Source of the DNA: Manihot esculenta
Taxonomy: Eukaryota; Streptophyta; Magnoliopsida; Malpighiales; Euphorbiaceae
DNA: 64,000 nt
Direction of reading: 5' to 3'
NCBI RefSeq assembly: GCF_001659605.2
Contig: NC_035162.2
Span: forward strand, 4,173,248-4,237,247
Shown here: positions 11,801-22,367 of the stretch, in pieces
Layout: the number at the start of each line of letters is the position of its first letter
How positions within the stretch are numbered: the first letter of the stretch is position 1
Translations under genes and position numbers: made by a program
Notes under the pieces: model-generated
What the model saw: the letters and a program-made list of their open reading frames with translations, nothing else
What the model was told of the DNA's origin: nothing
Databases searched by the model: none

Positions 11801-13461
11801 ACATAGAAACTTCAGATGAGAAGCAAAGTTAATTAAGTTGAGTTCTTTACCCACTTCAGAAAGTGGAAAATTTATGAGAATTTATGGAAGGATTAGACAA
11901 TAATTGGGACGGGAGGGAAGAGTTTTGTTTCTTTCATTCCTTGTTCTTAGTTCGAATTGGTATTCCCTAAACAGTTGATCAAGTTATTGTGTACAGGTGA
12001 AGCGTATTCATGAATATAAGCGACAACTGCTGAATATTCTTGGAATTGTGTATCGTTACAAGAAGATGAAAGAAATGAGTGCTGTTGAAAGGAAGGCTAA
12101 GTATGTTCCTAGAGTTTGTATATTTGGTGGAAAGGCATTTGCCACTTATGTGCAAGCCAAAAGGATTGTGAAATTTATCACGGATGTGGGGGCTACAGTT
12201 AATCATGACCCTGAAATAGGTGATTTACTTAAGGTATAGCTTTAACACTTAATATTGATTGCAAATCATGAATATTTGTGCTAAATATATATAGTTTTTT
12301 CTGTTATTTTTTCATCTGAGTTAATCTTGGTTTGTAAAACCTTAAAATTCAAAGGTTTGTGCTCTTTAATTTTAGATGTACTTCAAATAAATCACTTGCA
12401 ATAAGTTTCATTCTATCTCTAAACAGGAGTATTCTATTTGCTTTTCCTTATTAAACTTTAGGTTGTGTTTGTCCCGGATTACAACGTCAGTGTTGCTGAA
12501 TTGCTTATTCCTGCAAGTGAGCTTTCACAGCATATCAGGTAATTCAATTTTATTCCATATGGGTTTCCTGCCGACTTGATGCATTTGACTTATATTTAGA
12601 ACTAAGCCTGAAAATAGCTTTGTGATGATAGTTAAGGGTGAGCACTATATTTTCCTTTTCTTGTAGTACTGCTGGGATGGAAGCCAGTGGAACGAGCAAC
12701 ATGAAGTTTGCTATGAATGGTTGCATCCTGATTGGAACCTTAGATGGGGCGAATGTTGAAATACGACAGGAGGTTGGAGAAGACAATTTTTTCCTCTTTG
12801 GTGCTGAAGCTCATGAAATCGCAGGGCTGAGGGAAGAAAGAGCTATGGGGAAGGTATGCTGAATGAACCAATTAATTTTTGGCTTGAAATGATTTCTTGA
12901 CTAAATTTCTGTCATTAATCTAACAGAAAAAACACTATCACAATGATCTTATTCTACTCTTCAATGTATAAAGTGAATGCTAAAATAAATAATAAGATGC
13001 TTAACATTTCAATCATGCTAACCTCTTATATAGTTTGTTCCGGATCCACGATTCGAAGAAGTGAAAGATTTTGTTAGAACTGGTGTTTTTGGCTCATGCA
13101 ACTACGATGAACTGTTGGGATCATTAGAAGGAAATGAAGGATTTGGACGTGCTGATTATTTCCTCGTTGGCAAGGATTTCCCCAGCTATGTAGAATGCCA
13201 AGAGAAAGTTGACGAGGCATATCAAGACCAAAGGGTGAGTTGCATTTATTTGATGTGGCATACTTGTCCATCTCAGTTTTATTTTCATTTAAATAATTGG
13301 ATAAAAAATCTGTCACATTTGGTAACATCTGTAACTGGTGGCAGAGATGGACCAAGATGTCAATAATGAATACAGCAGGTTCGTACAAGTTCAGCAGCGA
13401 CAGGACGATCCATGAATATGCCAAGGATATTTGGAATATTGAACCTATCATATTGCCGTAG
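5855..13461 (+). CDS. PHS1: Plastidial alpha-1,4-glucan phosphorylase, L-type (copy 1, complete)
   Basis: Complete L-type starch phosphorylase (EC 2.4.1.1). Exons: 5855-6062, 6853-7058, 7147-7248, 7689-7865, 7946-8221, 8407-8678, 9293-9410, 9495-9896, 10028-10180, 11588-11716, 11997-12233, 12462-12538, 12667-12853, 13034-13234, 13345-13461. These total 2862 bases (953 residues) with all phases consistent and GT-AG borders. Residues 1 to about 50 are S/R-rich, as in a plastid transit peptide. Exon 8 carries the acidic, lysine-rich L-type insertion (about residues 485-550) between the two lobes. The pyridoxal-phosphate signature [13 protein letters not shown] spans 791-803, with the cofactor lysine at 799. 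NDTHPTL and TNHTVLPEA are typical of the family. An odd point is histidine before EPDAALG where I recall glutamine in other plants. Intron 9 holds a hAT MITE. The start is the first ATG after the GA-rich leader and is shared by all copies. Confidence 0.96.
10615..11267. mobile_element. hAT-type MITE in intron 9 of copy 1
   Basis: The element starts TAGGGGTGTAAACGAACC and ends GGTTCGATTACAGCCCTA, which are imperfect terminal inverted repeats. It is flanked by a perfect 8-bp target duplication CCTGGAAG (10607-10614 and 11268-11275). Copies 2 and 3 have the empty site with a single CCTGGAAG. The inside is dense in GCTCG/CGAGC words and carries no open frame. The TAGGG ends and 8-bp duplication fit the hAT superfamily, and it is non-autonomous. 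Confidence 0.9.
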
Positions 13462-14494
13462 TCACCATCACTTGAGTTGCGGCGTTGGTGGTGCCACTAG
13501 CTCATGCAAGGTTGATTTGCTCACACTGCAAGGTTGATTTGCCTTCCGAAATTAAATGTGGCTTTAATAATATGGATGGTATAAATAATTTTGTATGTGA
13601 AGTTCGATTTTGTAAACTAATAATAATAAAAAATAAAGTTTCAAATATTCCTACTTGCTGTGTCATATCTCAACTCCCTCCATCTATCAGAAATAAATCA
13701 TTATGCACCTGTGAGCATGAGAGAGTTTGGCTTGGATCTTGACGGATGCTTCTTTTCCATCAACCTACTTCCTCTCGCGAGAATCGGGGCAAGTATGATA
13801 TTAAAAATACTTTATATATAAAAAGAGATTTTTCTCGTATAATATTGTTAAAAAAATACAAATAAATAAATTTTTTCTGTTTTATTTTTCAATAATGTTA
13901 ACTTTACGCATATTTATAATTTATATGTGAAATATTTTGAATAAATTTTTTTTAATAATAAATTATTACAAATAATAAAAATAGATTATATATAGTAATT
14001 TTAATACAATTTTTAAAATCTAGATAATAACTTTATCTTTTAAATTAAAAAAGTGATTTTTTTAAAATTTATTAATTTTTCTTTAATTAAGAAAATATTT
14101 TCTTGTTAATTATAAAAATATTTTTTGTTAATAGATTGCCGAGTGTTTTAAAGTGTTTATCAATATTATTTTATAAAATATTTAAAACAAACTGAATTTT
14201 AGTTATTAAAAATAATATTTTAGCATGTATTTATTTTTTAAAATTTTAGCATATATTGTTTGTAAAAATTCTAGGTACAAATATAAAAATTGATAAGTTT
14301 TTTTTTTACATACATGATCATGTATTGTATAGTTGTAAACGCAATAAAATTAATAAATAATTAGCTTAATTTCCAACACTCAAATAATAAAATCTAAAGT
14401 CTAAGAAATCCAACCCTAGGCTACAAAGGTATGAAGCCAGATGAAAAATGATTTAATAAAAAAACAAAAGAGATTATGTGACATTGAGAATCGA
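13462..14494 (+). other. 3' UTR and downstream flank of copy 1
   Basis: The 3' UTR matches the other copies, with AATAAA-type signals near 13625-13640. From about 13790 to 14480 the DNA is very AT-rich and matches the flanks at about 47030-47700 and 56930-57545, so it belongs to the duplicated unit. No gene is visible. Confidence 0.65.
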
Positions 14495-15571
14495 AAACCG
14501 TGCTGCAAAATTCGGTTTAAATCGAAATAACCGACCGAAACGATTAATTTTAAAATTTTGGTTCGGTTTTATTTTTTATTCGGTTCGGTTTTAATTTTTT
14601 AAAAAATCGGTAATTTCGGTTCGGTTCGGTTTTAGATTCAAAAATTTCGATTAAACCGAATCGAACCGAAATCACTTAAACTACGTCGTTTTGAAATGTA
14701 CCCTTATTTGCCCTAAATCTAAAAGTCATGTTCACAGCGTCTCCATTTCACGCCGCCTCATATCACAGTTCACACACAATGTCTGTGCCTCTTCTCTGAG
14801 CACTGAGCTCCACCACTTCCGGCCGATCCACCTCTACTCTCCTTCCGGCATCGATTGATTAACCATCCCGGCTAACTCGGGTCGTCGCTCTTCACTACGT
14901 TGCAGATGCGCGACTTAGCAACTCCAACTCATCCTCACCTCAGTGTCGCTCTCTAGTCTCTCTCTCCACACAATCGTTGGCGTCGGCCGTCGCTCTCCAC
15001 GCAATCGTCGACCGTCACTCTCCACGCAATCGTCGCCCGTCGCTCTCCAGTTCGTCGGCTCTCCGCACCGTCAGCAACTTGGTTGTCCTCAGTCCTCTAG
15101 TCTTCTTTCCATCCCTCGCGGCTCGGGCTCGCGGCTCGAGTCTCTCTCTCATGGCCGTCGCTCATGGCTCGCATCTCTCCCTGACGACCATCGCTCATGG
15201 CTCGCATCTCTCCCTGACGGCCATCGCTCGCGGCTCGCATTTCTCCCTGACGGCCGTCGCTCGCGGCTCGCATCTCCGCTTACCATCGCGGCTCGCATCT
15301 CCGCTTACCATCGCGGCTCGCATCTCCGCTTACCATCGCGGCTCGCATCTACGCTTACACTGTGGTAAATTATAATTATTTTTGTAGTTTAATTAGAGAA
15401 AAGCTTAAAAACCGATTTCGAACCGAACTAAATCGAACTAATTTGATTCGGTTCGATTCGGTTTTCTATCTTATTCGGTTCGGTTCGGTCTGCAATTTAA
15501 ATAAATTCGATTAAATCGATTTTAGCCGATTCGATTCGATACCGAACCGAACCGACCGATGCACACCCCTG
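14495..15571. mobile_element. CGGTTC-rich element with GC-rich repetitive core
   Basis: The matching flanks at 47.7 kb and 57.5 kb lack this block, so it is an insertion. Both sides are full of CGGTTCGGTT/AACCGAACCG words, and the right end reads GCACACCCCTG (reverse CAGGGGTGTGC), a hAT-like terminus. The left end is degraded and no target duplication is clear. The core (about 14690-15360) is strikingly GC-rich for the region. It contains GCTCTCC repeats, a 33-bp repeat starting at 15166, 15199 and 15232, and a 25-bp repeat starting at 15265, 15290, 15315 and 15340. Several frames stay open only because of the repeats. It may be a MITE carrying captured DNA. Confidence 0.55.
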
Positions 15572-15594
15572 CATGTTATACGAGTTAGAACCAT

Positions 15595-16033
15595 TGTTAA
15601 AATTCAATCTAGAAAATTTAGATAAATAAATAAATTTAGACTAATAATTTTAAATTAATAAATATGGAGGATTAATCTAGACTAAGTTTATTATCGTGGA
15701 GCATACTAGAAAATTATCCACAATTCTAGAAAATTATGAAATTAGAGTATTATTTTAGTAAATAAATTATAAAAAATAATAAATATTAAAAATTTGCATC
15801 AAACGACTCTAATGAGTCGGTTAAAGAACCTTATAAATAGGCATTAGGGGCCGTCAATTTAGTGTAGACAAAATCAGTCCATTCGTCAACTTTCATTGTA
15901 ATTCCCTTCAATAAATAATGTTTTTTTAGTTAATAAACTATTTCTTATTTTATTATCAGCTCAATTTCTCCACTAAAATCATATAATTTTTAACTATTAA
16001 TTCTCCTTTGTTAAATAACTAAAAAATTTAATA
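15595..16033 (+). repeat. 5' LTR of degenerate Copia element
   Basis: It matches 19906-20292. A shared block contains GACTCTNATGAGTCGGTTAA (N marks a mismatch), then a TATA-like CTTATAAATAGGCATTAGG. It ends just before the primer-binding remnant. Confidence 0.85.
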
Positions 16034-19000
16034 TTAGTATTAGAGCTTTGTTCGATCAATAATTAATTGGACTTAACTAAAATACTCTTTATCTAATATT
16101 ACCTAACTAAAATATAATTTTTATATCATAATCCTATCACCATGATCTTTTCTATACCAATAAATTACTTCTAATTTTTTCTAGAAAAATTTATGATTAT
16201 TGAGCCATTTCAATGAAAACATATTTTATCTCCCAAAAATCATGGGAAATTATAGTGAAAGGAGTAACTGTAGTAAACAATTCTTCTCCAAATGAAAAAG
16301 AGCTAAAAAAATTAGAGGAGAAGAGAAAAGATGTAGATGCTCTGTGCTACATCCAAGTGACATTAATGAAATTAATTTTTTTGAAAATATTTGGGTCAAA
16401 TCTGTTAAAGAAACTTGGAAAATATTAAAAGAGGAGTTTTAAGGCAGTATGAAGTTGGACACTATTACATTTTAAATTCTACGAAGAGGATTTAAAATTT
16501 TAAAGATGAAGGATTTTGAGACTATTAAAGAATATTATTCTAGAATTAAAGAAGTAGTAAATCAATTAACAACATATGGAGAAATAATTTCTGAGCAAAG
16601 AGTGGTTGAGAAAATATTGATTTTTATTACTGAAAAATTGGATCTAATAGTTACTAGTATTGAGAAATTTAAGGATTTAGCCACTTTATCAGTAACTAGT
16701 AACTGAATTGGTTGGATCATTAGAAACTTATGAGCAAAAATTGAGTAGGCATAATCAAGACTCTATTGAAAATGCCTTTCAATCTAAATTAAATATAAGG
16801 TCTCAAAAATCTAAATTTGTTGGTAAGAAATTTAAAGAATTTTTTGAAAGAGAAGTGAAAGAATAGAGAAATCAAAGTCAAAGTAAAAGAAGATATTCAC
16901 CATGCCAAATCTGTAAAAGAATCAACCATTTGGAGAAAGACTGCTTCTTCAGAGAAAGTAATCAATATCGACATTGTAAGAAATATGGCCACATGGAAAA
17001 AGATTGTCGACTCAAGAAAAGATATCAAGCTCACTATTCCAAAGAAGAAGATCAAGGAAATTATCTCTTCTATGCATGCCAATCTATAGTAGAGTAAAAA
17101 ATAGAAAAAGATAACGAGGTATGGTATCTAGATAGTGGGTGTAGCAATCACATATCTCCTAATGTGAAGGCTTTTCATGAGCTGGATAAGTCTTTCAAAT
17201 CAAAAGTACAACTGCGCAATGGACATCTGGTCAATGTTAATGGCATTGGCACTCTTGCTATCAATACAAAAAAATGTATGCAATTCATTAAAGAAGTACT
17301 CTATATTTCTTATTTAAAGACAAATCAGCTTAGTATAGGCTAAATGATGGAGAGAGGCTATTCACTTATCTTCAAAGGAGACACATGCACTATATTTGAT
17401 AATAATAGATGTGGACCAATGATGACACCTTCCATCAGCCAATAAAGGTACTTTATTCTCTTCATTGATGACTATACAAGAATGACTTGAGTATACTTTA
17501 TGCGTGAAAGATCAGAAAGTATTCAAGATTTTTAAAAGATTCAAGAACCTTGTTGAGAATCAAAGTGGATAGAAAATTAAAGTCATTAGAAGTGATCGAG
17601 GCAAAGAATATATGTCAAAGGAGTTTGACAAGTTCCATGAAGATGAAGGCATTGATCATCAACTCACTGTTGGATATGCTCTAGAATAGAATGGAGTATC
17701 TAAAAGAAAAAATGAACAGTCATAGAGATGGCTCGTTCAATGCTTGAATAAAAAAGAATGCCAAGAATATTTTGGACAGAAGCTGTCTACACAACAATCT
17801 ATTTGCTCAGTAGATGTCCAACAAGAGCAGTACAAAATAAGACTCCTATTGAGGCATGGAGTGAAAGGAAGCCTTCAGCACAACACTTAAAGGTTTTTGG
17901 AAGCATTTGATATGTCCACATACCAGAAGCTAAGAGCTGCAAGCTTCAAGAGAAGACCCGAAAAAGGAATCTTTCTTGGTTATAGCTCACAATCAAAGGG
18001 TATAGAATTTATATCCTGAAAACAAAGAACCTAATTGTAAGTCGAGATGCCGAGTTCGACGAGAATGCCACTTAGAATTTGGGCACCAAGAGTTGAGTTA
18101 CTTCCAACAATAATAGATGAAGATCCATCTCCAGAACCACCACAAGCAAGTGAAAGCCAAGATGGAGATGAAGATGTACAACAAGCAGAATAACAACAAA
18201 GATGATCTACAAGATTGAGGAAGCCCAATCCAAAGTATGCAAATATTACTACTGAGGTAAGATAAACTCACTATTGCAATTTCATCACCACAGAGCCAAT
18301 AAGTTTTCATGAAGCAATCAAACAAAAGGGATGGGTGGAAGCAATGGAAGAAGATATTAAGATGATAAAGAAGAATGAAACATGAGAGCTAGTTTATAAG
18401 CCAAAAGATAAAGAAGTTATTTGGATGAAATGGGTCTACAGGATCAAGTACAATGAGGATGATTCAATTCATAAATACAAAGCAAGATTAGTGACGAAAG
18501 GATACTCTTAACAGCCTAGAATAGACTATTTCAAAACATTTTCACCAGTGGTATGTATGGAGACGATTAGAGCAGTGCTTGCAGTAGCCGTACAACTCAA
18601 GCTCCAAGTTTATCAATTAGATGTCAAGTTTGCTTTTCTCAATGGAGAGCTCAAAAGAAGAAGTATACATGGAGCAACCCCAATGCTACATCATTCAAGG
18701 AAAAAAAGACATGGTTTACAAGCTTAAGAAGGTGTTATATGGACTAAAGCAATCACCTCGAGCCTGGAATCACAAGATTGATAAGTATTTGCTTGACAAC
18801 AACTTCATCAAAAGTCCTAGTGAGCAATCACTCTATATCAGGGTACGAGATCTGAAAGATTTCTTAATCTTATGTCTTTATGTGGATGATTTTATATACA
18901 CAAGTACAAACACTGAGATGATAGAGGAGTTTAAGAAATCTATGATGGAGGAATATGAGATGACTGATCTTGGCCTCATAAAGTACTTATTTGGAATGCA

Positions 19001-19174
19001 AGTGAAGTAAGTGCCAATGACAAGTACTCTTAGCTTAAGAAAAATATGTAGAAGATCTGCTCAAGAAGTTCAACATGGCAAATTGTAAACTATTAACAAC
19101 ACATATGGCGCAAAATGAAAAGCTGACGAAGGATGATAATCAAGAAAGGGTGAATGAGACAACTTTTCGAAACT

Positions 19175-19372
19175 TAGTTGGATCACTTATCTATCTCACA
19201 AATATAAGGCCTGACATAGTTTATGCTGTGAGAATTGTCTCAAGGTACATGAGCCAACCAAGCAAGGACATAGTTGGATCACTTATCTATCTCATAAATA
19301 TAAGGCCTGACATAGTTCATACCGTGAGAATTGTCTCAAAGTACATGAGCCAACAAAGTAAGACATTTCATA
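19175..19372 (+). repeat. 96-bp tandem duplication inside Copia pol
   Basis: TAGTTGGATCACTTATCTAT starts at 19175 and again at 19271, a 96-bp (32-codon) period that keeps the reading frame. The two copies differ at several positions. It lies in the conserved block between reverse transcriptase and RNase H. Confidence 0.85.
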
Positions 19373-19905
19373 GCTGCTAAGAGGATACTCCGCTATATCA
19401 AAGGAACCAAAGCTATTCTCTACAAGTCTAAGGAAGCAACAAATCTCATTGGTTATACAGATAGTGACTGGGCAGGAAGCGGTCGATGACAAGAAAAGTA
19501 CAAGTGGATATGCATTCTCTTTGGAACAGAGATAATTTCATGGTCATTAAAAAAGTAGAAGATAGTGACATTATAATCAGCTGAAACCCAATATATAACA
19601 ACTACAAGCACCGTGAAGCAATCTGGCTAAGAAGAATTCTGCAAGATCTGCAATAAGAAATCAAGGCGCCAACGACTATCTACTACAACAACATGTCTAG
19701 CTATTGCAGTAACGAAGAATCTGGTCTGCGACAATAGAACGAAGCACATTGAGTTACGAAACTTATTAATAAAGGAGAAATACCTATGTAATTTTGCAAG
19801 ACTGAGTAAATTACAGATATTTTCACTGAAGCGATCTCAATGGAGAAATTTATACACTTTCAAGATCTATTTGGAGTTAAAAGATTTATATAACTTGAGG
19901 AGGAG

Positions 19906-20292
19906 TGTTAAAATTCAATCTAAAAAAATCTAAATAAATAAATATGGAGGATTAATCTAGACTAAATACTATTGTCGTGGAATATTCTAGAAAATTATGA
20001 AATTAGAGTATTAGTAAAAAATTTTAAAAAATAATAAAATATTAAAAATTTGCATCAACCGACTCTTATGAGTCGGTTAAAGAAACCTATAAATAGGCAT
20101 TAGGGGCTGTCAATTTAGTGTAGACAAAATTATAGTCTATTTGTCAAATTTCATTGTGATCCCTCTCAATTAATAAAGTTTTCTTTTAGTTTCGAAACCA
20201 TCCCTTATTTCTTCGTCATCTAAATTTTTCCACCAAAATTTATATATCTTTAACGATTAATTTTCTTTTACTAAATATCCAAAAATCTAACA
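19906..20292 (+). repeat. 3' LTR of degenerate Copia element
   Basis: It follows the polypurine tract AACTTGAGGAGGAG and ends TCTAACA. It is about 50 bp shorter than the left LTR because of indels near its start. Confidence 0.85.
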
Positions 20293-20879
20293 GTCCGAAG
20301 AAAAATGATTTGAAACAAATTAAGACCAAAAGCAGATCAAAGAAAGAACTTTAAAATCAGTCAACAGAGTGTAATGAATTAAGAGTCACTATTAATGATA
20401 CGTAGAATTTAATACACACCTCAAATAATAATATATGATCACAAGATCAACTCAACTCAAGATAAAAGGAGAACTTGTACTTTTTTTTTTGGGTGAAAAG
20501 ATAAAAGAAGTAATACAAGTCTATCGCCTGCTTACAAAATTCAGCTTCTAAAGCCAAACTAAAAAAACAAGAAGTTGCAATCATGATAATATTTTAATAT
20601 GTTATCATTGACATTATGTATATAAATATATAATTTTGTATTATTATTAATCGATATTTGAGAAAGAAAATACTATTATATAATAATTTATATATTAAAA
20701 ATATATAATTTTTTTTAAAAAATATTTATTAGTAAAAACTATGATATAAAAAAATTATGTTTGAAGTTAAAAATTTGGAACCAATTGGATTCGTTCAAGT
20801 AACTCGATCGTGTATCCTTCATTTTATAAATTAACTTGAAACAATACCATTGAAAAGGTGCGAGAAAAAGAAGGAAAAG
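20293..20879. other. AT-rich flank belonging to the duplicated unit
   Basis: The sequence matches about 47780-48400 and 58711-59350 closely (AAATTAAGACCAAAAGCAG, then ATGATAATATTTTA). I see no gene in it. Confidence 0.55.
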
Positions 20880-22118
20880 GGGAAGTGAAAAAATTAAAGT
20901 TTACACCAGCATGCATAAGATTCTTGGTCTGGGATTGACTAAAATCAACCTGAAGTGAAACCCAATTGGTCCAGTACAATATGATTTCAAGCTATTCAAC
21001 AATTTGATTCAAATCAAAATCAAACTGAACCCAAACAGGATCAACATTCTGCCATCCGGTTCCATGTAAAGGCTGAAACTAGAACCGAAGCCACCCCTAG
21101 TCCACACAATTGACCCAGGATGTGCAACTGCCAACTGTTCTGCGCCATCTTGTGGTGTTGTGACAGTCTATAGAAACAAGAGGCATTAGTTACTGATGAA
21201 TAATTTATAGTATAGCTTGCTACAGAAAAAAGGGGGAAAACGCCAATAGATACAAAAGTGATGATGCAGCCACCAATCTCGTGCTCAACTTCACCATGTG
21301 CATAAGGAAAAGAGACATGCATCCCTTAATACCAAAGTTACAGGAATAACAATAAAACAATTTGATTGAACTAATTGTAGATCACAAATCATATTGAAGT
21401 CAGCTACATGGATCACCTTCTTCCCATTAGCTTTTATCTTAAGAGAACTTCTAAACCTGTAAACTGAAATCTTGCCAGAAGAGAATATTATTAGAAAGCA
21501 ATCCAAAAGTGCACATCTTTTAATGCTCATATTAAGGCGAGGTAAAGCCGGAGATCATACAAATAGTCGCCGTTATGCTAGAATAGGCCAGCTCTGGCGA
21601 AATTACCGGAAGATGCTGACAACGACGGAATATCTGGGGATGCAGTAACAATATAGTATTGCTTCTACGTTCACATAAGCAAACATACAATATTTCTTTT
21701 CTATTCAATATTTAAAAAAAAAAAAAGTTAAGAAAGGTAAAAGAAGGCCAACCGCTCACAACAGCACCTCCATATCCAGCAAGGTCCATCCCATACTGCC
21801 GGACGGCCTCCCTGGCAGCTCAATTCTGCAAATTGGGATCCAAATAGTACCCAGAAGCATTAGTTTGTACATAATACGTGGCGTTAGATTATGGTAAAGA
21901 GGTCAAGGATGGAGAGAAGTCCACTCCAGGTGGCCTGCGAGCGATGGTGGAGGCGACACTTGATGATTCAGTACAGACATGATGGAGTTGATGCAGCGAT
22001 AATCGAGGTTGCGATTCAGGGAATAATAAGAGTAATAAGGGTCGTTGGGCGGTGGATTAGAGTTGGGATTCATTACAGGAATGAAGTTGAAGTCGCGAAA
22101 TCTTCACAACGAGCCACG
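20880..22118 (-). pseudogene. Divergent gene remnant upstream of copy 2 (unrecognised family)
   Basis: On the minus strand several exon-like blocks recur in three places in the window. From 5' to 3': a P/N/Y-rich start (NPPPNDPYYSYYSLN, near 22060-22000), a block NASGYYLDPNLQN-stop-AAREAVRQYGMDLAGYGG (about 21860-21765), a block with IKANGKKVIHVADF (about 21450-21400), one with HGEVEHEIGGCIITF (about 21310-21260), and TTPQDGAEQLAVAHPGS (about 21165-21110). An in-frame TGA sits between N and AAREAV and is shared with the second remnant at 48.5-49.6 kb. Compared with the remnant at 59.6 kb, about 190 bp are missing just before the last block. I do not recognise the protein; the P/Y/N-rich start would suit an RNA-binding or low-complexity protein, but that is a guess. 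Confidence 0.5.
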
Positions 22119-22367
22119 AGATGGCAAAAAGTGAGATCCGAAAAATAATCAAACTCCAGACTCTGTCAACGCGAGACCTCCTCAATTTTGGATAGTTAAA
22201 AATAAATCCCGTGAAATATCACGGAGTTTTTTCTCCTTTTTTTACGATTGAACGTTTGAATCTGTACGATCGTCTTTCACGAATCACTATTTATATACTC
22301 TGAACACACTCATCACTCACCGCTCACCACTCACTCTGAGTCTGAAAGAGAGAGAGAGAGAGGGAGA
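22119..22367 (+). promoter_or_regulatory. Promoter and 5' UTR of phosphorylase copy 2
   Basis: It matches the copy 1 promoter from GAGATGGCAAAAAG onward. The inverted repeat CCGTGA-AATA-TCACGG is at 22209-22224, the TATA box TATTTATATA at 22288-22297, and a GA tract at 22345-22367 precedes the ATG. The ACGTG core of copies 1 and 3 reads ACGCG here (22169-22173), so it is lost. Confidence 0.7.

Larger units (their letters stand above)
15595..20292 (+). mobile_element. Degenerate Ty1/Copia LTR retrotransposon
   Basis: The left LTR is 15595-16033 and the right LTR 19906-20292; both start TGTTAAAATTCAATCTA. A decayed primer site for initiator tRNA-Met follows the left LTR (TTAGTATTAGAGC), and a polypurine tract AACTTGAGGAGGAG precedes the right one. 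Order on the + strand: gag remnants from 16213, zinc knuckle CQICKR near 16900, a second knuckle missing its first cysteine, protease DSGCSNHI near 17130, integrase remnants 17460-18000, reverse transcriptase with YVDD near 18880, RNase H remnants to about 19880. There are many stops and frameshifts. The LTRs differ by indels and many substitutions, so it is old and inactive. No clear target duplication remains. Confidence 0.92.

Noticed and set aside
14943..15375. Two overlapping frames of 132-141 residues with repeated serine/histidine/arginine words
   Set aside because: They remain open because of 33-bp and 25-bp GC-rich tandem repeats; no domain is visible and the block lies inside an insertion.
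21891..22148. Plus-strand frame of 85 residues upstream of copy 2, and its counterpart near 49423
   Set aside because: It is antisense to the P/N/Y-rich start of the minus-strand remnant and runs into the promoter; the minus-strand reading makes more sense.
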